Shown here piece by piece: positions 31,311-40,301 of a DNA stretch of 47,442 nt. Origin of the DNA: Bacillus sp. MRMR6 (GTDB lineage: Bacteria; Bacillota; Bacilli; Bacillales; Cytobacillaceae); assembly GCF_001940785.1 (NCBI RefSeq), contig NZ_MSLS01000038.1:23695-71136 (forward strand), read 5' to 3'. The translations under genes were made by a program, and so were the position numbers. The notes beneath the pieces are model-generated. The model saw only the letters and a list, made by a program, of their open reading frames with translations. It had not been told where the DNA came from and did not search any database. Each line of letters begins with the position of its first letter. The first letter of the stretch is position 1.

Positions 31311-31913
31311 ATGATGAAGAGATTACAACTAACACTTTTACTTATTTTTTCTTTAGTATTGCTTACTGCTTGTGGCGGTAATGATGAAACAAAAAACAAT
31401 CCTGAGCCTGCTAAAGAGGATACCGTTGCCACAGAAGACAAGGACAATGGCCAGGATGCTGCTGAGGAAGAACCACAGGAGCAAGTGACTGAACAAATTT
31501 CGGTGGATGCTGGTTTAGGAGATACTGTGGCTGCTTTTGAGGAACAGTATGGCGAAAACGAAGGATCTGCGTTAATGGGAAGATTTGAAGGGGATTATCT
31601 GCTGCCGATGTTTATTAAAAATCGTGCTGTCGATCTCACTGTCCAATTTGAAGCGACTGACCAAAAATCCCGCACTTTAGAAGAAGCAAAACAAATTGCA
31701 CTGCAATTGATTCCCAAGGATGCACAGCTCAAGAAAGAGTATACCGATACAACCGATTTACCGAAAACCATCATGGTCTACCACAGCGAAAACCTTGCGA
31801 AGGTATTCCCAGACTGGGAGCCGGCAGGAAAATTCCTAATTATCTTTAGTGCTCATGAAGGCAATGCAAATGATATATTTGCGATTACTATTGGCCTTGG
31901 TGAGACACCGTAA
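31311..31913 (+). CDS. Secreted lipoprotein of unknown function
   Basis: The signal peptide MKRLQLTLLLIFSLVLLTAC has a canonical lipobox LTAC. An acidic, low-complexity spacer (about residues 25-62) separates the anchor from a globular domain of about 135 residues (ISVDAGLGDTVAAFEEQYGENEG, FIKNRAVDLTVQFE, KFLIIFSAHEGNANDIFAITI). I do not recognise the domain. AAGGAGG lies before tandem ATGs at 31311 and 31314. It is divergent from swrC and followed by a strong terminator. Confidence 0.82.
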   Translation: MMKRLQLTLLLIFSLVLLTACGGNDETKNNPEPAKEDTVATEDKDNGQDAAEEEPQEQVTEQISVDAGLGDTVAAFEEQYGENEGSALMGRFEGDYLLPMFIKNRAVDLTVQFEATDQKSRTLEEAKQIALQLIPKDAQLKKEYTDTTDLPKTIMVYHSENLAKVFPDWEPAGKFLIIFSAHEGNANDIFAITIGLGETP

Positions 31914-31918
31914 GCAGG

Positions 31919-31955
31919 AAAGAGCGCTCCTTATTTGTAAAAGGAGCGCTCTTTT
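31919..31955. terminator. Terminator between convergent genes
   Basis: AAAGAGCGCTCC and GGAGCGCTCTTT pair around a 12-nt loop. The T-run is on the plus side. Confidence 0.92.
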
Positions 31956-31974
31956 GACTTATAGAATTTGATAT

Positions 31975-32472
31975 TTACAAGTGGAGACAGGCACCATGTT
32001 TTTTCGTTAAATGAAAAAACAATAATGCAATACACTGTACAACCAAATAAACGGTAAAGGAATAAGTCAGTTTCCACCCCGTGTAAGTAAAAACATGGAA
32101 GTATGTATTTAGCCATTCATACATCGTGCCAAGTGTTGTACAAATAAGGATATAAAGCAGGATCCAATAACCACTAATTCTCCATCGGTCGTAAAGGTAT
32201 ATAAAAATATATGAAAAGGGTGCGTAGAGAAAATAGGTAATCGCATCAAAAAGCTCATATTTCTCAGTATCCATGAGAGTATATAAATCATGTTTTGGCG
32301 ATGAAAGAACATGATCCGAGATCCTCGCCGCGATTGGTCCGTATAGCATATAAAGAAGCGTTAAACTGCTAGGAAATCGCTTGGGTAAGTACAGTGCAAC
32401 AGCGTAGGAAATCATAATCCATACAATTAGAAACCATTCATTAGCATCGAATTTTTGCGGAAGCGGCATCAT
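31975..32472 (-). CDS. CBO0543-like multi-pass membrane protein
   Basis: The 165 residues hold about five membrane helices (FLIVWIMISYAVALYLP, LTLLYMLYGPIAARI, ITYFLYAPFSYIFIYLYDRW, YWILLYILICTTLGTMYEWLN, LTYSFTVYLVVQCIALLFF). It resembles the CBO0543 family of sporeformers; the role is unknown. Its start overlaps the end of the upstream gene by 4 bases, so the two membrane genes form an operon. The last codons, ending KKHGACLHL, are written over a GGTGCCTGT repeat-core sequence. Confidence 0.75.
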   Translation of the reverse strand: MMPLPQKFDANEWFLIVWIMISYAVALYLPKRFPSSLTLLYMLYGPIAARISDHVLSSPKHDLYTLMDTEKYELFDAITYFLYAPFSYIFIYLYDRWRISGYWILLYILICTTLGTMYEWLNTYFHVFTYTGWKLTYSFTVYLVVQCIALLFFHLTKKHGACLHL

Positions 32473-32957
32473 TTTACCTCAATCCCTTCCCTCTGCAAAA
32501 TTTTCTGATATCCGATATGTAATAAGGAAGTCGAAGTTAATACCAAAATCTGAACTAATATAGACTGCCATATTTGCCAATCTAAATACCAGATCACCTT
32601 CAATACTACTAACCATTGCTCAACTCCCACTTGTATACAGATAACTAAGACCACTAGGAAAAATTTCGTCATACGCTTCTCTAAATCTGCGAGCAAATTA
32701 AAATATAACAACCAAATAACTGGACTAATGATTGATTCATAAATCCGAAAAACCGCATTCAGACTCGGTTCTACCGAAACCTCCCATAGCTTTAAGTTGA
32801 TATGTAAAATGGCACAGTAACTGGTTATGACCATCTCAAGTACAAATATTATTAAAATGCTTTCAAGCAGATGGAGTTTCTTCTTTTTAATACAATAAAC
32901 AACCAAGAGAATAATTGCGGCATCTATAAAAATCGGGAGTTGTACCAAAATCATCAT
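32469..32957 (-). CDS. Multi-pass membrane protein, partner of the CBO0543-like gene
   Basis: The 162 residues hold about five membrane helices (LPIFIDAAIILLVVYCI, LLESILIIFVLEMVITSYCAIL, ISPVIWLLYFNLLADL, FFLVVLVICIQVGVEQWLVVL, SILVQILVLTSTSLLHIGY). Probably the same broad family as the next gene, with which it overlaps by 4 bases. Function unknown. A spore or envelope role is possible but not shown. Confidence 0.72.
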   Translation of the reverse strand: MMILVQLPIFIDAAIILLVVYCIKKKKLHLLESILIIFVLEMVITSYCAILHINLKLWEVSVEPSLNAVFRIYESIISPVIWLLYFNLLADLEKRMTKFFLVVLVICIQVGVEQWLVVLKVIWYLDWQIWQSILVQILVLTSTSLLHIGYQKILQREGIEVK

Positions 32958-33013
32958 CCCCCCATTTTAAGGTTATATCTAAATATTTTGTCATAAGCAT
33001 TGCCCTTTTATGT

Positions 33014-33052
33014 ATAAAAAAAGAATCGAGCCGCAAAGTGCTGATTCTTTAC
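33014..33052 (-). terminator. Terminator of the trehalose operon
   Basis: On the minus strand AAAGAATC-AG and CT-GATTCTTT form the stem, followed by a T-run. It lies directly after treR. Confidence 0.85.
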
Positions 33053-33065
33053 TTTTTATATTTTG

Positions 33066-33782
33066 TTAATGGCCTCTTCTCGCAAAATCAACAAACTTAA
33101 ATTTATCTAGGCGGTGGCGGGATTCGGTATACTGAAACAGACTGGCATCCTCTAAGTATACAGAGTTTTTAACTACTACAATATGATTGTAATCCTTCAA
33201 ATCCAAAAAACGCCTATCTTCCTCGGTTGGTTCATCAACAAAGATTTCCTTCTTTGCAAAACTAATTTTCAAATGAAGATCATGCTCAAGGTACTCATAG
33301 ATAGAATCTTCACAAATTTCTTTCGTCAGAACCGGGACAAATTTCCGATTGAAAAAATCCTTGTCCAAAATAATTCGTTCGCCATCCATTTTACGGGAAC
33401 GCAGTACCTTCCACACCTTTTCTTTCCCGGATACATGCAGCTGTTGCTGTACCTCATCATCCGGTTTGATAAGGTCACACTCGTATACAATTGTTGTCCA
33501 CGGTTTTCCGGTTCGCTCTGCAATTTCCTTAAAACTAACGAGACCCGAAATCGGGAAATCAAACTTGCCTACGTTTAGCACGAAAGAGCCCTTCCCTCTG
33601 ATCTTCTGGATGTAGCCGTTTTGTGACAGCATCATAAGTGCTTTACGAATCGTCTCACGGGAGGTTTCGTATTCTTCAACAAGTTCGTTCTCTGACGGAA
33701 GTTTCGTATTAGGCTTAAGCTCCCCACTTTGGATTTTTTCGACAATCTCATTATAAATCGAAATATATTTATTGCTACTCAT
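33066..33782 (-). CDS. treR: GntR-family trehalose operon repressor TreR
   Basis: The protein is about 238 residues. The N-terminal winged helix is YNEIVEKIQSGELKPNTKLPSENELVEEYETSRETIRKALMMLSQNGYIQKIRGKGSFV, followed by a UbiC-type effector domain (FPISGLVSFKEIAERTGKPWTT...IILDKDFFNRKFVPVLTKEI). In bacilli TreR is released from DNA by trehalose-6-phosphate. Several in-frame starts (TTG, GTG, three ATG) precede SSNKYISIY; the last ATG at 33780-33782 fits GGTGATG best. It is the third gene of treP-treA-treR; TreR-box-like sequences lie in the operon promoter. Confidence 0.9.
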   Translation of the reverse strand: MSSNKYISIYNEIVEKIQSGELKPNTKLPSENELVEEYETSRETIRKALMMLSQNGYIQKIRGKGSFVLNVGKFDFPISGLVSFKEIAERTGKPWTTIVYECDLIKPDDEVQQQLHVSGKEKVWKVLRSRKMDGERIILDKDFFNRKFVPVLTKEICEDSIYEYLEHDLHLKISFAKKEIFVDEPTEEDRRFLDLKDYNHIVVVKNSVYLEDASLFQYTESRHRLDKFKFVDFARRGH

Positions 33783-33870
33783 CATCATCACCAAGTCTAT
33801 TATCGCATGAAATCAGGAAAAATCCACTAAACCAAAGGAGACCCTTAACGCTGGCCCCTTAAAATATGAT

Positions 33871-35538
33871 TTACTTCTTTAAAAAGTACACGACCGATTC
33901 ATAAGGATCTAACGTGAAATTCGACAAATTCCTGGTGGTGACAGGCACGTTCGAAATGAGTATTTCACTTTTATACCCTTCAATATCGATTCCGGCTGGC
34001 AATTGGAAGGTTGTTTCTTTGCCGTAGTAGTTGTTAATAACGAGCAGTTTTTCGTTTTCACCGTTACGGACGTAAGCAAAAATTTCTTTATGGTCATCCA
34101 AAATAAGTTGAAAATCCCCATCCGTGATGATGTCGTATTCCTTTCGAAGCTGAATTAATTTTTGATAATGATAAAAAACAGAATCCTTATCCCCTAATGC
34201 CTTCTCGACATTTATGGCTGGATAGCTAGCTGCAACTGGAATCCACGGTGTTCCAGAAGTAAAACCAGCATTATGTCCCGAGGTCCACTGAACAGGCGTA
34301 CGCGAATTATCACGCGATTTATGCTTGAGAATCTCCAGAATTTCTTCCTTACTCAAGCCCTCCTCTTGCTTTAATTTATAAAGATTCAACGACTCAACGT
34401 CACGATAATCTTCGATGCTGTCGAATTTTGGATTGGTCATTCCAATCTCTTCTCCTTGATAAATATAAGGCGTACCCTGCATCATATGAATCGTGGTTGC
34501 GAGCATTTTTGCCGAGCGCTCACGATATTCACCATCGTTCCCATATCGAGACACAATCCGCGGCTGATCATGATTACACCAAAACAACGCGTTCCAGCCC
34601 CCGCCCTTATTCATCTCAATCTGCCATAAAGAAAGTATTCTTTTTAGCGCTGGAAAATCAAAATCCGCCACCGACCACTTCTCACCGTTTGGATAATCTA
34701 CCTTCAAATGATGAAAGTTAAAGGTCATACTCAGCTCCTGACTTTCGGGATTAGAATATCGGATGCAGTGATCAATGGTTGTCGATGACATTTCTCCTAC
34801 CGTCATCGCATCATATTTTGAAAAAACTTCCCGATTCGTTTCCTTTAAAAACTCATGAACCCGTGGTCCATCCGTATAAAAGCGGCGCCCGTCCCCAGGA
34901 GGAACAGAACCATCATCATCTGGGAAGCGCTGATCTTTTGATATAAGATTTATCACGTCTAAACGGAAGCCATCTACACCCTTTTCAAACCAAAATTGCA
35001 TCATGTCGTAAACCTTCTGGCGCAGTTCTTCATTCTCCCAGTTCAAATCAGCTTGGGTAACATCAAACAAATGAAGATAATACTGCCCCGTTTTTCCATC
35101 AAACTCCCAAGCATTCCCGCCAAACTTAGACTCCCAGTTGGTAGGTTCATCACGCCAGATATAAAAATCACGGTACGGACTTTCCTTTGAAGAAGCAGCC
35201 TGCTTGAACCACTCATGCTCTGTTGAGGTATGATTAACAACGATGTCCATAATGATTTTCATTTCTCGCTTATGAGCTTCCTTTAATAGGCGCTCAAAAT
35301 CCTCCATCGTTCCATACTCTGCGTGAAGACTGTAATAGTCGCTAATATCATAGCCATTATCACGCTGCGGTGATTGATAAATGGGGGTCAGCCAGATTAC
35401 ATCGACACCTAGTTCTTTTAAGTAGTCTAATTTTTGAATAATGCCTGGTACATCTCCAACACCATTACCCTGTGTATCATAAAAGCTTTTCGGATAAATT
35501 TGATAAACTACTGCTTTTTTCCACCAAGGATGTTTCAT
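33871..35538 (-). CDS. treA: Trehalose-6-phosphate hydrolase TreA (GH13)
   Basis: The 555-residue alpha-amylase-family enzyme hydrolyses trehalose-6-phosphate to glucose and glucose-6-phosphate in the cytosol. Conserved regions are DIVVNHTS, the nucleophile Asp in GFRLDVINLIS, the acid/base Glu in VGEMSS, and the third Asp in CNHDQPR. GMTNPKFDSIEDYRDVESLN is typical of TreA/TreC rather than oligo-1,6-glucosidase, and the neighbours agree. Near the C-terminus, SNVPVTTRN is encoded by a stretch identical to the repeat core GTGCCTGTCACCAC. A long hairpin with T8 sits between treP and this gene. AAGGAG lies 12 bases before the ATG. Confidence 0.95.
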   Translation of the reverse strand: MKHPWWKKAVVYQIYPKSFYDTQGNGVGDVPGIIQKLDYLKELGVDVIWLTPIYQSPQRDNGYDISDYYSLHAEYGTMEDFERLLKEAHKREMKIIMDIVVNHTSTEHEWFKQAASSKESPYRDFYIWRDEPTNWESKFGGNAWEFDGKTGQYYLHLFDVTQADLNWENEELRQKVYDMMQFWFEKGVDGFRLDVINLISKDQRFPDDDGSVPPGDGRRFYTDGPRVHEFLKETNREVFSKYDAMTVGEMSSTTIDHCIRYSNPESQELSMTFNFHHLKVDYPNGEKWSVADFDFPALKRILSLWQIEMNKGGGWNALFWCNHDQPRIVSRYGNDGEYRERSAKMLATTIHMMQGTPYIYQGEEIGMTNPKFDSIEDYRDVESLNLYKLKQEEGLSKEEILEILKHKSRDNSRTPVQWTSGHNAGFTSGTPWIPVAASYPAINVEKALGDKDSVFYHYQKLIQLRKEYDIITDGDFQLILDDHKEIFAYVRNGENEKLLVINNYYGKETTFQLPAGIDIEGYKSEILISNVPVTTRNLSNFTLDPYESVVYFLKK

Positions 35539-35580
35539 ATTTTCCGACCACTCCTTGCTTATTTAATAAAGATATCAGTC

Positions 35581-35648
35581 AAAAAAAAGCAAGATACGAT
35601 ACCATCCAAAGACCAGCCTGTTGGCTCCTGAGGTCCGGGTGGTATCGT
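35581..35648 (-). terminator. Terminator-like hairpin between treP and treA (possible attenuator)
   Basis: On the minus strand ACGATACCACCC pairs with GGATGGTATCGT (one mismatch). Inner GACC/GGTC and AGCC/GGCT arms extend the stem, and T8 follows shortly after. It should reduce read-through into treA and treR or stabilise the treP 3' end. Confidence 0.8.
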
Positions 35649-35676
35649 TCTCCTTTAAGATTTAGATATAAATTTC

Positions 35677-37077
35677 CTATTTAGTCTTACGCATTTTCCC
35701 AAATAGAATCGTCAGTACAAATGGAACAACTAACACGATGGCCATACCGGTAAAGAATGAACCCCAGTTTTCAGGGAATATGGATAAGAATCCTGGGAGA
35801 CCGCCGACACCGATCGATGGAGCTTTCACACCTGCCATTGAAATGACCGCACCTGCAAGTGCAGAACCAATAATCGCTGAGATGAATGCAAAGCGGTAGC
35901 GTAAGTTTACACCGAACATCGCTGGCTCTGTAATCCCTAAATAAGCAGAAACCGCAGATGTACCAGATAAGCTTCTTAATTTTTCATCCTTTAAGACAAA
36001 CATCATAGCTAGCGCTGCCGTACCTTGCGCAATATTCGATAGTGCCACCATCGGCCATAAGAAGGTACCGCCTGTGCTTCCAATTAGCTGAAGGTCAACT
36101 GCTAAGAAGGTGTGGTGCATTCCTGTAATAACAAGCGGTGCGTAAAGTCCGCCATAAATGATTCCACCTATAATTGGAGCTACCTCAAAAATTCCCACGA
36201 CTGCACTTGTAATCACATTACCGATTGCAAATGTAACAGGACCGATCGCTATAAATGAAACAAAACCTGTTACTAACAGTGCAATTGGTGCTACTAATAA
36301 TAGCTGGAACGCATCTGGAATGCGGTTCCTCAACCATTTTTCAATACTTGCTAACACCCATGAAGCAATCAAAATCGGTAATACCTGACCTTGGTATCCA
36401 ACCTTTTGAACATCTAAGCCAAACAAATTCCAAGTTGGAATTTCTTCTGCCGCCCCGTAACCCCATGCATTTAATAGGTCTGGATGAACAAGCATTAGAC
36501 CAAGGACAATCCCTAATAATGGACTGCCGCCAAAACGATTAAGAGCCGACCAGCCGATTAATCCTGGAAGGAACACGAAGGCTGTATTGGCAATCAGATT
36601 AATAATACTGGCAAAGTCTGCCCATTGTGGAAACCTTTGAACAACCGATTCTTCAAAGAAAATCCCAGGTCCAGTAAGTACATTGTTAATCCCCATTAAT
36701 AAACCTGCCGTTACGATGGCTGGCAGTATCGGAATAAATATATCAGCAAGTGTTTTAATTGCACGTTGCAAGGGATTTAACTTTTTTGCCGCTTCATCTT
36801 TTATTTCCTGCTTTGAGGATTCTCCTATTCCGGTCATTTCTACCATTTCTTTATAGACTTTATCAACCGTTCCTTGGCCAATGACTACCTGAAATTGACC
36901 GTTTGCCGAAAATGAGCCTTTTACTAGGTCAATGTTTTCGAGGGCCTCTTTATCCACCTTGCTTTCATCCTTTAATGCAAAGCGGAGACGCGTAACACAG
37001 TGGGTAGCAGCTGCGATATTCTCTTTACCACCGACACCCTTGATAATTTGTTCAACAGTTTTTTTATCTACACTCAT
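35677..37077 (-). CDS. treP: PTS trehalose-specific EIIBC component TreP
   Basis: The 466 residues hold an EIIB domain with the phospho-accepting Cys27 in ATHCVTRLRF, then an EIIC domain with about ten helices (ILPAIVTAGLLMGINNVLTGPG, GVKAPSIGVGGLPGFLSIF). It imports trehalose and releases trehalose-6-phosphate. No EIIA domain is attached, so a shared EIIA-Glc is expected, as in B. subtilis. AGGAGGTTTAGACAA precedes the ATG. The operon promoter with TreR boxes lies upstream. Confidence 0.95.
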   Translation of the reverse strand: MSVDKKTVEQIIKGVGGKENIAAATHCVTRLRFALKDESKVDKEALENIDLVKGSFSANGQFQVVIGQGTVDKVYKEMVEMTGIGESSKQEIKDEAAKKLNPLQRAIKTLADIFIPILPAIVTAGLLMGINNVLTGPGIFFEESVVQRFPQWADFASIINLIANTAFVFLPGLIGWSALNRFGGSPLLGIVLGLMLVHPDLLNAWGYGAAEEIPTWNLFGLDVQKVGYQGQVLPILIASWVLASIEKWLRNRIPDAFQLLLVAPIALLVTGFVSFIAIGPVTFAIGNVITSAVVGIFEVAPIIGGIIYGGLYAPLVITGMHHTFLAVDLQLIGSTGGTFLWPMVALSNIAQGTAALAMMFVLKDEKLRSLSGTSAVSAYLGITEPAMFGVNLRYRFAFISAIIGSALAGAVISMAGVKAPSIGVGGLPGFLSIFPENWGSFFTGMAIVLVVPFVLTILFGKMRKTK

Positions 37078-37239
37078 TTGTCTAAACCTCCTGAGACCGT
37101 TTACAACTTCTATTAAAGAAAGTTGTCTTTGTTTCTACTATCCAAACCACTATTTGAAGCTGTCTATATTACCTTTTGCTACCGTTTTCATTCTTACCCC
37201 TTGTAGATTGATTTGAAACGACACGGTTTAAATGAGAAA

Positions 37240-37322
37240 CTAGTATATACAAGACAAAACTTGTATATACATATTAACTTGCCTATACAAGTATGTCAAC
37301 ACCCTTTTTGAAAGTGCTTTCT
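37240..37322 (-). promoter_or_regulatory. Control region of the trehalose operon: promoter, three TreR-like boxes, cre-like site
   Basis: On the minus strand TTGACA (37294-37299) and TAATAT (37271-37276) are 17 bases apart. TreR-box-like palindromes are CTTGTATAGGCAAG in the spacer (37278-37291), TATGTATATACAAG overlapping the -10 (37260-37273), and CTTGTATATACTAG downstream (37240-37253). AGAAAGCACTTTCA (37309-37322) upstream of -35 resembles a degenerate CcpA cre site. Repression by TreR and catabolite control are inferred. Confidence 0.78.
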
Positions 37323-37333
37323 AAAATGTTCAC

Positions 37334-37435
37334 TGTCCACCCCAGGCGTACAAATTGGGTGATTTGTATTTGTGTGGTGCCTGTCACCACACAAATACAA
37401 AACGACCCCTTTGTCCACGAGTGGTGCCTGTCACC
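37334..37435 (+). repeat. REP-like element E8, 102-nt form
   Basis: It starts TGTCCACCCCAGGCGTAC and ends GAGTGGTGCCTGTCACC. The inner 17-bp hairpin (loop CCTGT) is identical to that of E4, 28 kb away. It lies between the treP promoter and alaR. Confidence 0.95.
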
Positions 37436-37544
37436 AGTTTTATCACTATTTTTCAAACTAATCTGTTAAATTGTGCTCGATTAATTTGAACAATAGGGTA
37501 TTATAGGTATATCCTATTTTTTTGATTTGAGGGGGATTTTACGG

Positions 37545-38048
37545 ATGAAGCTTACGAATGAGGAGTTAGAGATTTTATCGATTTTGGAAGAAAATCATAA
37601 AGTGCCGGCTGAAACGATTGCGGCCATGGCGAATATGAGTGTTGAAAATGTCAATGAGGCGATTAAAAAATTGGAAGAAGAGAAGATCATAGTCAGCTAT
37701 CCAGCTTTGATTAACTGGAGTAAAGTAGAAGGAAAGGAAAATATCATAGCGATGATTGATGTAAAGGTTCAGCCGAAACGCGGAGTTGGATTTGATGAAG
37801 TAGCGGAAAGAATTTATCGCTTCCCAGAGGTCACTTCTTTATATCTCATGTCCGGTGCCTATGATCTTTCCATTACGATCGAAGGAAAAACGATGTCTGA
37901 GATTGCTAGCTTTGTTTCTGAAAAATTATCAACGATTGATAACGTCATCTCGACGACCACGCATTTCATGTTAAAAAAGTATAAGCATGATGGTGTTATT
38001 TTCAGTAATAGCAAAGATACCGACCGCCGGATGGTGGTATCTCCATGA
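37545..38048 (+). CDS. alaR: Lrp/AsnC-family regulator, AlaR-like
   Basis: The 167 residues start with an AsnC winged helix (LTNEELEILSILEENHKVPAETIAAMANMSVENVNEAIKKLEEEKII) followed by a RAM ligand-binding domain (IDVKVQPKRGVGFDEVAERIYRFPEVTSLYLMSGAYDLSITIEGKTMSEIASFV). GAGGGGG lies about 9 bases before ATG at 37545; the ATG at 37527 has no site. It overlaps the aminotransferase by 4 bases, as alaR-alaT (yugG-yugH) of B. subtilis do. ATAGG-TATAT-CCTAT (37503-37517) just upstream may be its operator. Confidence 0.9.
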   Translation: MKLTNEELEILSILEENHKVPAETIAAMANMSVENVNEAIKKLEEEKIIVSYPALINWSKVEGKENIIAMIDVKVQPKRGVGFDEVAERIYRFPEVTSLYLMSGAYDLSITIEGKTMSEIASFVSEKLSTIDNVISTTTHFMLKKYKHDGVIFSNSKDTDRRMVVSP

Positions 38049-39253
38049 CAATAGAACCACAAAATTATTTATCCGAAATGGTAAAGGAGTTAAAGCCTTC
38101 TGGGATTAGAAAGTTCTTTGATTTAGCGGCAAATATTAAAGGGGTAATATCCCTCGGAGTCGGCGAGCCGGATTTTATTACACCTTGGAGCATTAGGGAA
38201 GCAGCCATTTTATCATTAGAAGAAGGCTTTACCTCTTATACTGCAAACCCGGGATTATTAGAATTGCGTCAGGAAATCTCGATGTATTTGAACAGTCGGT
38301 TTTCTGTTCAATATAATCCCGAAAACCAAGTGATCGTAACCGTAGGTGCCAGCCAGGCCATCGATTTAGCCTTTCGTGCGATTCTCAATCCAGGTGATGA
38401 AGTCCTGATTGTTGAACCTGCTTTTGTCTCCTATTCACCTTTAGTGGTTTTAGCAGGCGGCACCCCCGTTGCAATTAACACGTCACCTGAAAATGGCTTT
38501 AAGCTGACACCTGAACAAATTGAAGCTTCGGTTACAGATCGGACGAAGGCGATTCTTATTTGTTCACCAAACAATCCAACCGGATCCTATTTGAACAAAG
38601 AGGATCTCGAGTCTCTTGCAAGGGTAATCGAGAAGCACGACCTCCTCGTTGTTTCAGATGAAATTTACGCTGAACTAACCTACGATGAAGATTACACAAG
38701 CTTCGCATCTATTGATGGAATGTATGATCGAACGATTTTAATAAATGGCTTTTCAAAAGGCTTTGCGATGACAGGCTGGCGTTTGGGCTTCTTAGCTGCA
38801 CCTTCAGGATTTGCTGAACAAATGGTTAAAATCCTGCAATATACTACGATGTGTGCTCCGCATATGCTGCAGCACGGGGCAATTGAGGCACTAAGAAACA
38901 CCTACCATGAAGTGGAATCCATGAGAAGAAGTTACCGGAGACGAAGAAATTTCGTTGTCCAGGGGTTAAACAACATCGGCTTAGATTGTCACACGCCAGG
39001 AGGGGCATTTTATGTATTCCCTTCTATTAAGAAAACCGGCATGACCTCAGAGCAATTTGCTGAGGAACTGCTGCTAAAAGAAAAAGTTGCGGTCGTTCCG
39101 GGAAGTGCCTTTGGGCGAAGCGGCGAAGGTTATGTACGATGTTCTTATGCTACCTCTATGGAACAGCTCCAAGAAGCATTAAAACGAATGGGAAGATTTA
39201 TGGAATCCTTAGAGAAAACTCAGCATTATTCTGAAAAAGTTTACACAAAATAA
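38045..39253 (+). CDS. alaT: Class I aminotransferase, AlaT-like
   Basis: The 402-residue PLP enzyme transfers amino groups, probably from glutamate to pyruvate giving alanine. Fold-type I motifs are visible: SLGVGEPDFITP, YTANPGLLELRQEI, VTVGASQAIDLAFRA, ICSPNNPTGS, VVSDEIYAEL, the PLP lysine in NGFSKGFAMTGWRLGF, and RCSYATS with the carboxylate-binding Arg. It overlaps alaR by ATGA. About 190 bases without a gene follow. Confidence 0.92.
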   Translation: MTIEPQNYLSEMVKELKPSGIRKFFDLAANIKGVISLGVGEPDFITPWSIREAAILSLEEGFTSYTANPGLLELRQEISMYLNSRFSVQYNPENQVIVTVGASQAIDLAFRAILNPGDEVLIVEPAFVSYSPLVVLAGGTPVAINTSPENGFKLTPEQIEASVTDRTKAILICSPNNPTGSYLNKEDLESLARVIEKHDLLVVSDEIYAELTYDEDYTSFASIDGMYDRTILINGFSKGFAMTGWRLGFLAAPSGFAEQMVKILQYTTMCAPHMLQHGAIEALRNTYHEVESMRRSYRRRRNFVVQGLNNIGLDCHTPGGAFYVFPSIKKTGMTSEQFAEELLLKEKVAVVPGSAFGRSGEGYVRCSYATSMEQLQEALKRMGRFMESLEKTQHYSEKVYTK

Positions 39254-39440
39254 ATAGTTATAGTACCAATGGCTAAGTTCGGAGATGAATTTAGTCATTT
39301 TTTCTGCTCGTTTTCCGTGTTGTTCGCCCTAGTTACTAATACATATTCACTAAATTGTATATGGGATAAACTGTTTTTAGCATGAGAATAGGAAAAAACC
39401 ATATATTTAGACTAAACCAATTATTAAAGGAGGAATTGTT

Positions 39441-40205
39441 TTGAAGAAACATGAACAAACTTTAATATTGGACTTAGATGACACATTAGTGCACTGCAAC
39501 AGGTACTTTGTTAAGTCGAAGCACAAATTTGTTAGCCAAATGCGGGTTTGGTTTGACAAACTGAATAGTAATGACATTAAACAAAAGCAGGCAGAAATCG
39601 ATATTAACAAAGTAGAAAAGTATGGACTTCTTTCTTCTGTCTATGTAGACTCCCTTGTCGCTACCTACCAATATTTTTGTAACAAGTACAACCGGAAAGC
39701 CACTGAATATGAGATGGAACTCATCCGCAAAATTGGCCGGGAAGTGTTTCAGATTAAGGTTCAACCCTTTCCCTATATGTACAAAGTGTTAAATAAGTTG
39801 AAGGAAGATGGCCATCAATTATGTCTGTTTACAGGAGGTGACGAAAAAAATCAAATCAGAAAAATCAAGCAGTTAAAATTAAGAACATATTTTGATGATC
39901 GTGTTTTTATTTATGAACATAAAAATAAACACTCCCTCCAAGAAGTACTCACCAAACTGAAAGCTGACCATTCGAAGACCTGGATGATTGGCAACTCCCT
40001 TCGTTCTGATATAAAACCAGCAATTGAGCTTGGTATCAATGCAATCCATATTCCGTCAAAGATCGAATGGAGCTACAACATTATTGATCTCGAGGTTTCG
40101 CCCAATGGTACGTATGCAGAACTCAAGTCCCTCAAGCAGCTCCCTGACTACTTAGCAGAAAATAGTTTTACCACCCAACACAACAATCAAAAAATGGTTT
40201 TATAG
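39441..40205 (+). CDS. HAD-superfamily phosphatase
   Basis: The start is TTG after AAAGGAGGAATTGT. The 254 residues carry the four HAD motifs: LDLDDTLVH (nucleophile and acid/base Asp), LFTGGD (motif II), a Lys in EHKNKHSL (motif III) and GNSLRSDIKPAIELG (motif IV). A helical cap of about 90 residues lies after motif I (NRYFVKSKHKFVSQMRVWFDKLNSND...). The substrate is unknown; nucleotidase-like HADs are the nearest in pattern. A strong terminator follows. Confidence 0.85.
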   Translation: MKKHEQTLILDLDDTLVHCNRYFVKSKHKFVSQMRVWFDKLNSNDIKQKQAEIDINKVEKYGLLSSVYVDSLVATYQYFCNKYNRKATEYEMELIRKIGREVFQIKVQPFPYMYKVLNKLKEDGHQLCLFTGGDEKNQIRKIKQLKLRTYFDDRVFIYEHKNKHSLQEVLTKLKADHSKTWMIGNSLRSDIKPAIELGINAIHIPSKIEWSYNIIDLEVSPNGTYAELKSLKQLPDYLAENSFTTQHNNQKMVL

Positions 40206-40243
40206 CCTCTAAGCTTGATAATTTTTATGAAAAAAACATTAAT

Positions 40244-40287
40244 AAAAGAAAACGACTAATCCACGGGAGCGATTAGTCGTTTTCTTA
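40244..40287. terminator. Terminator after the HAD gene
   Basis: AAAGAAAACGACTAATC and GATTAGTCGTTTTCTTT-like arms pair around 9 nt, giving a stem of about 16 bp. Confidence 0.9.
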
Positions 40288-40301
40288 TTGTATAAAAATC
40301 C

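Noticed and set aside
35434..35684. Small plus-strand open frames in the treP-treA gap
   Set aside because: Antisense to treA and across the hairpin, with no ribosome sites.
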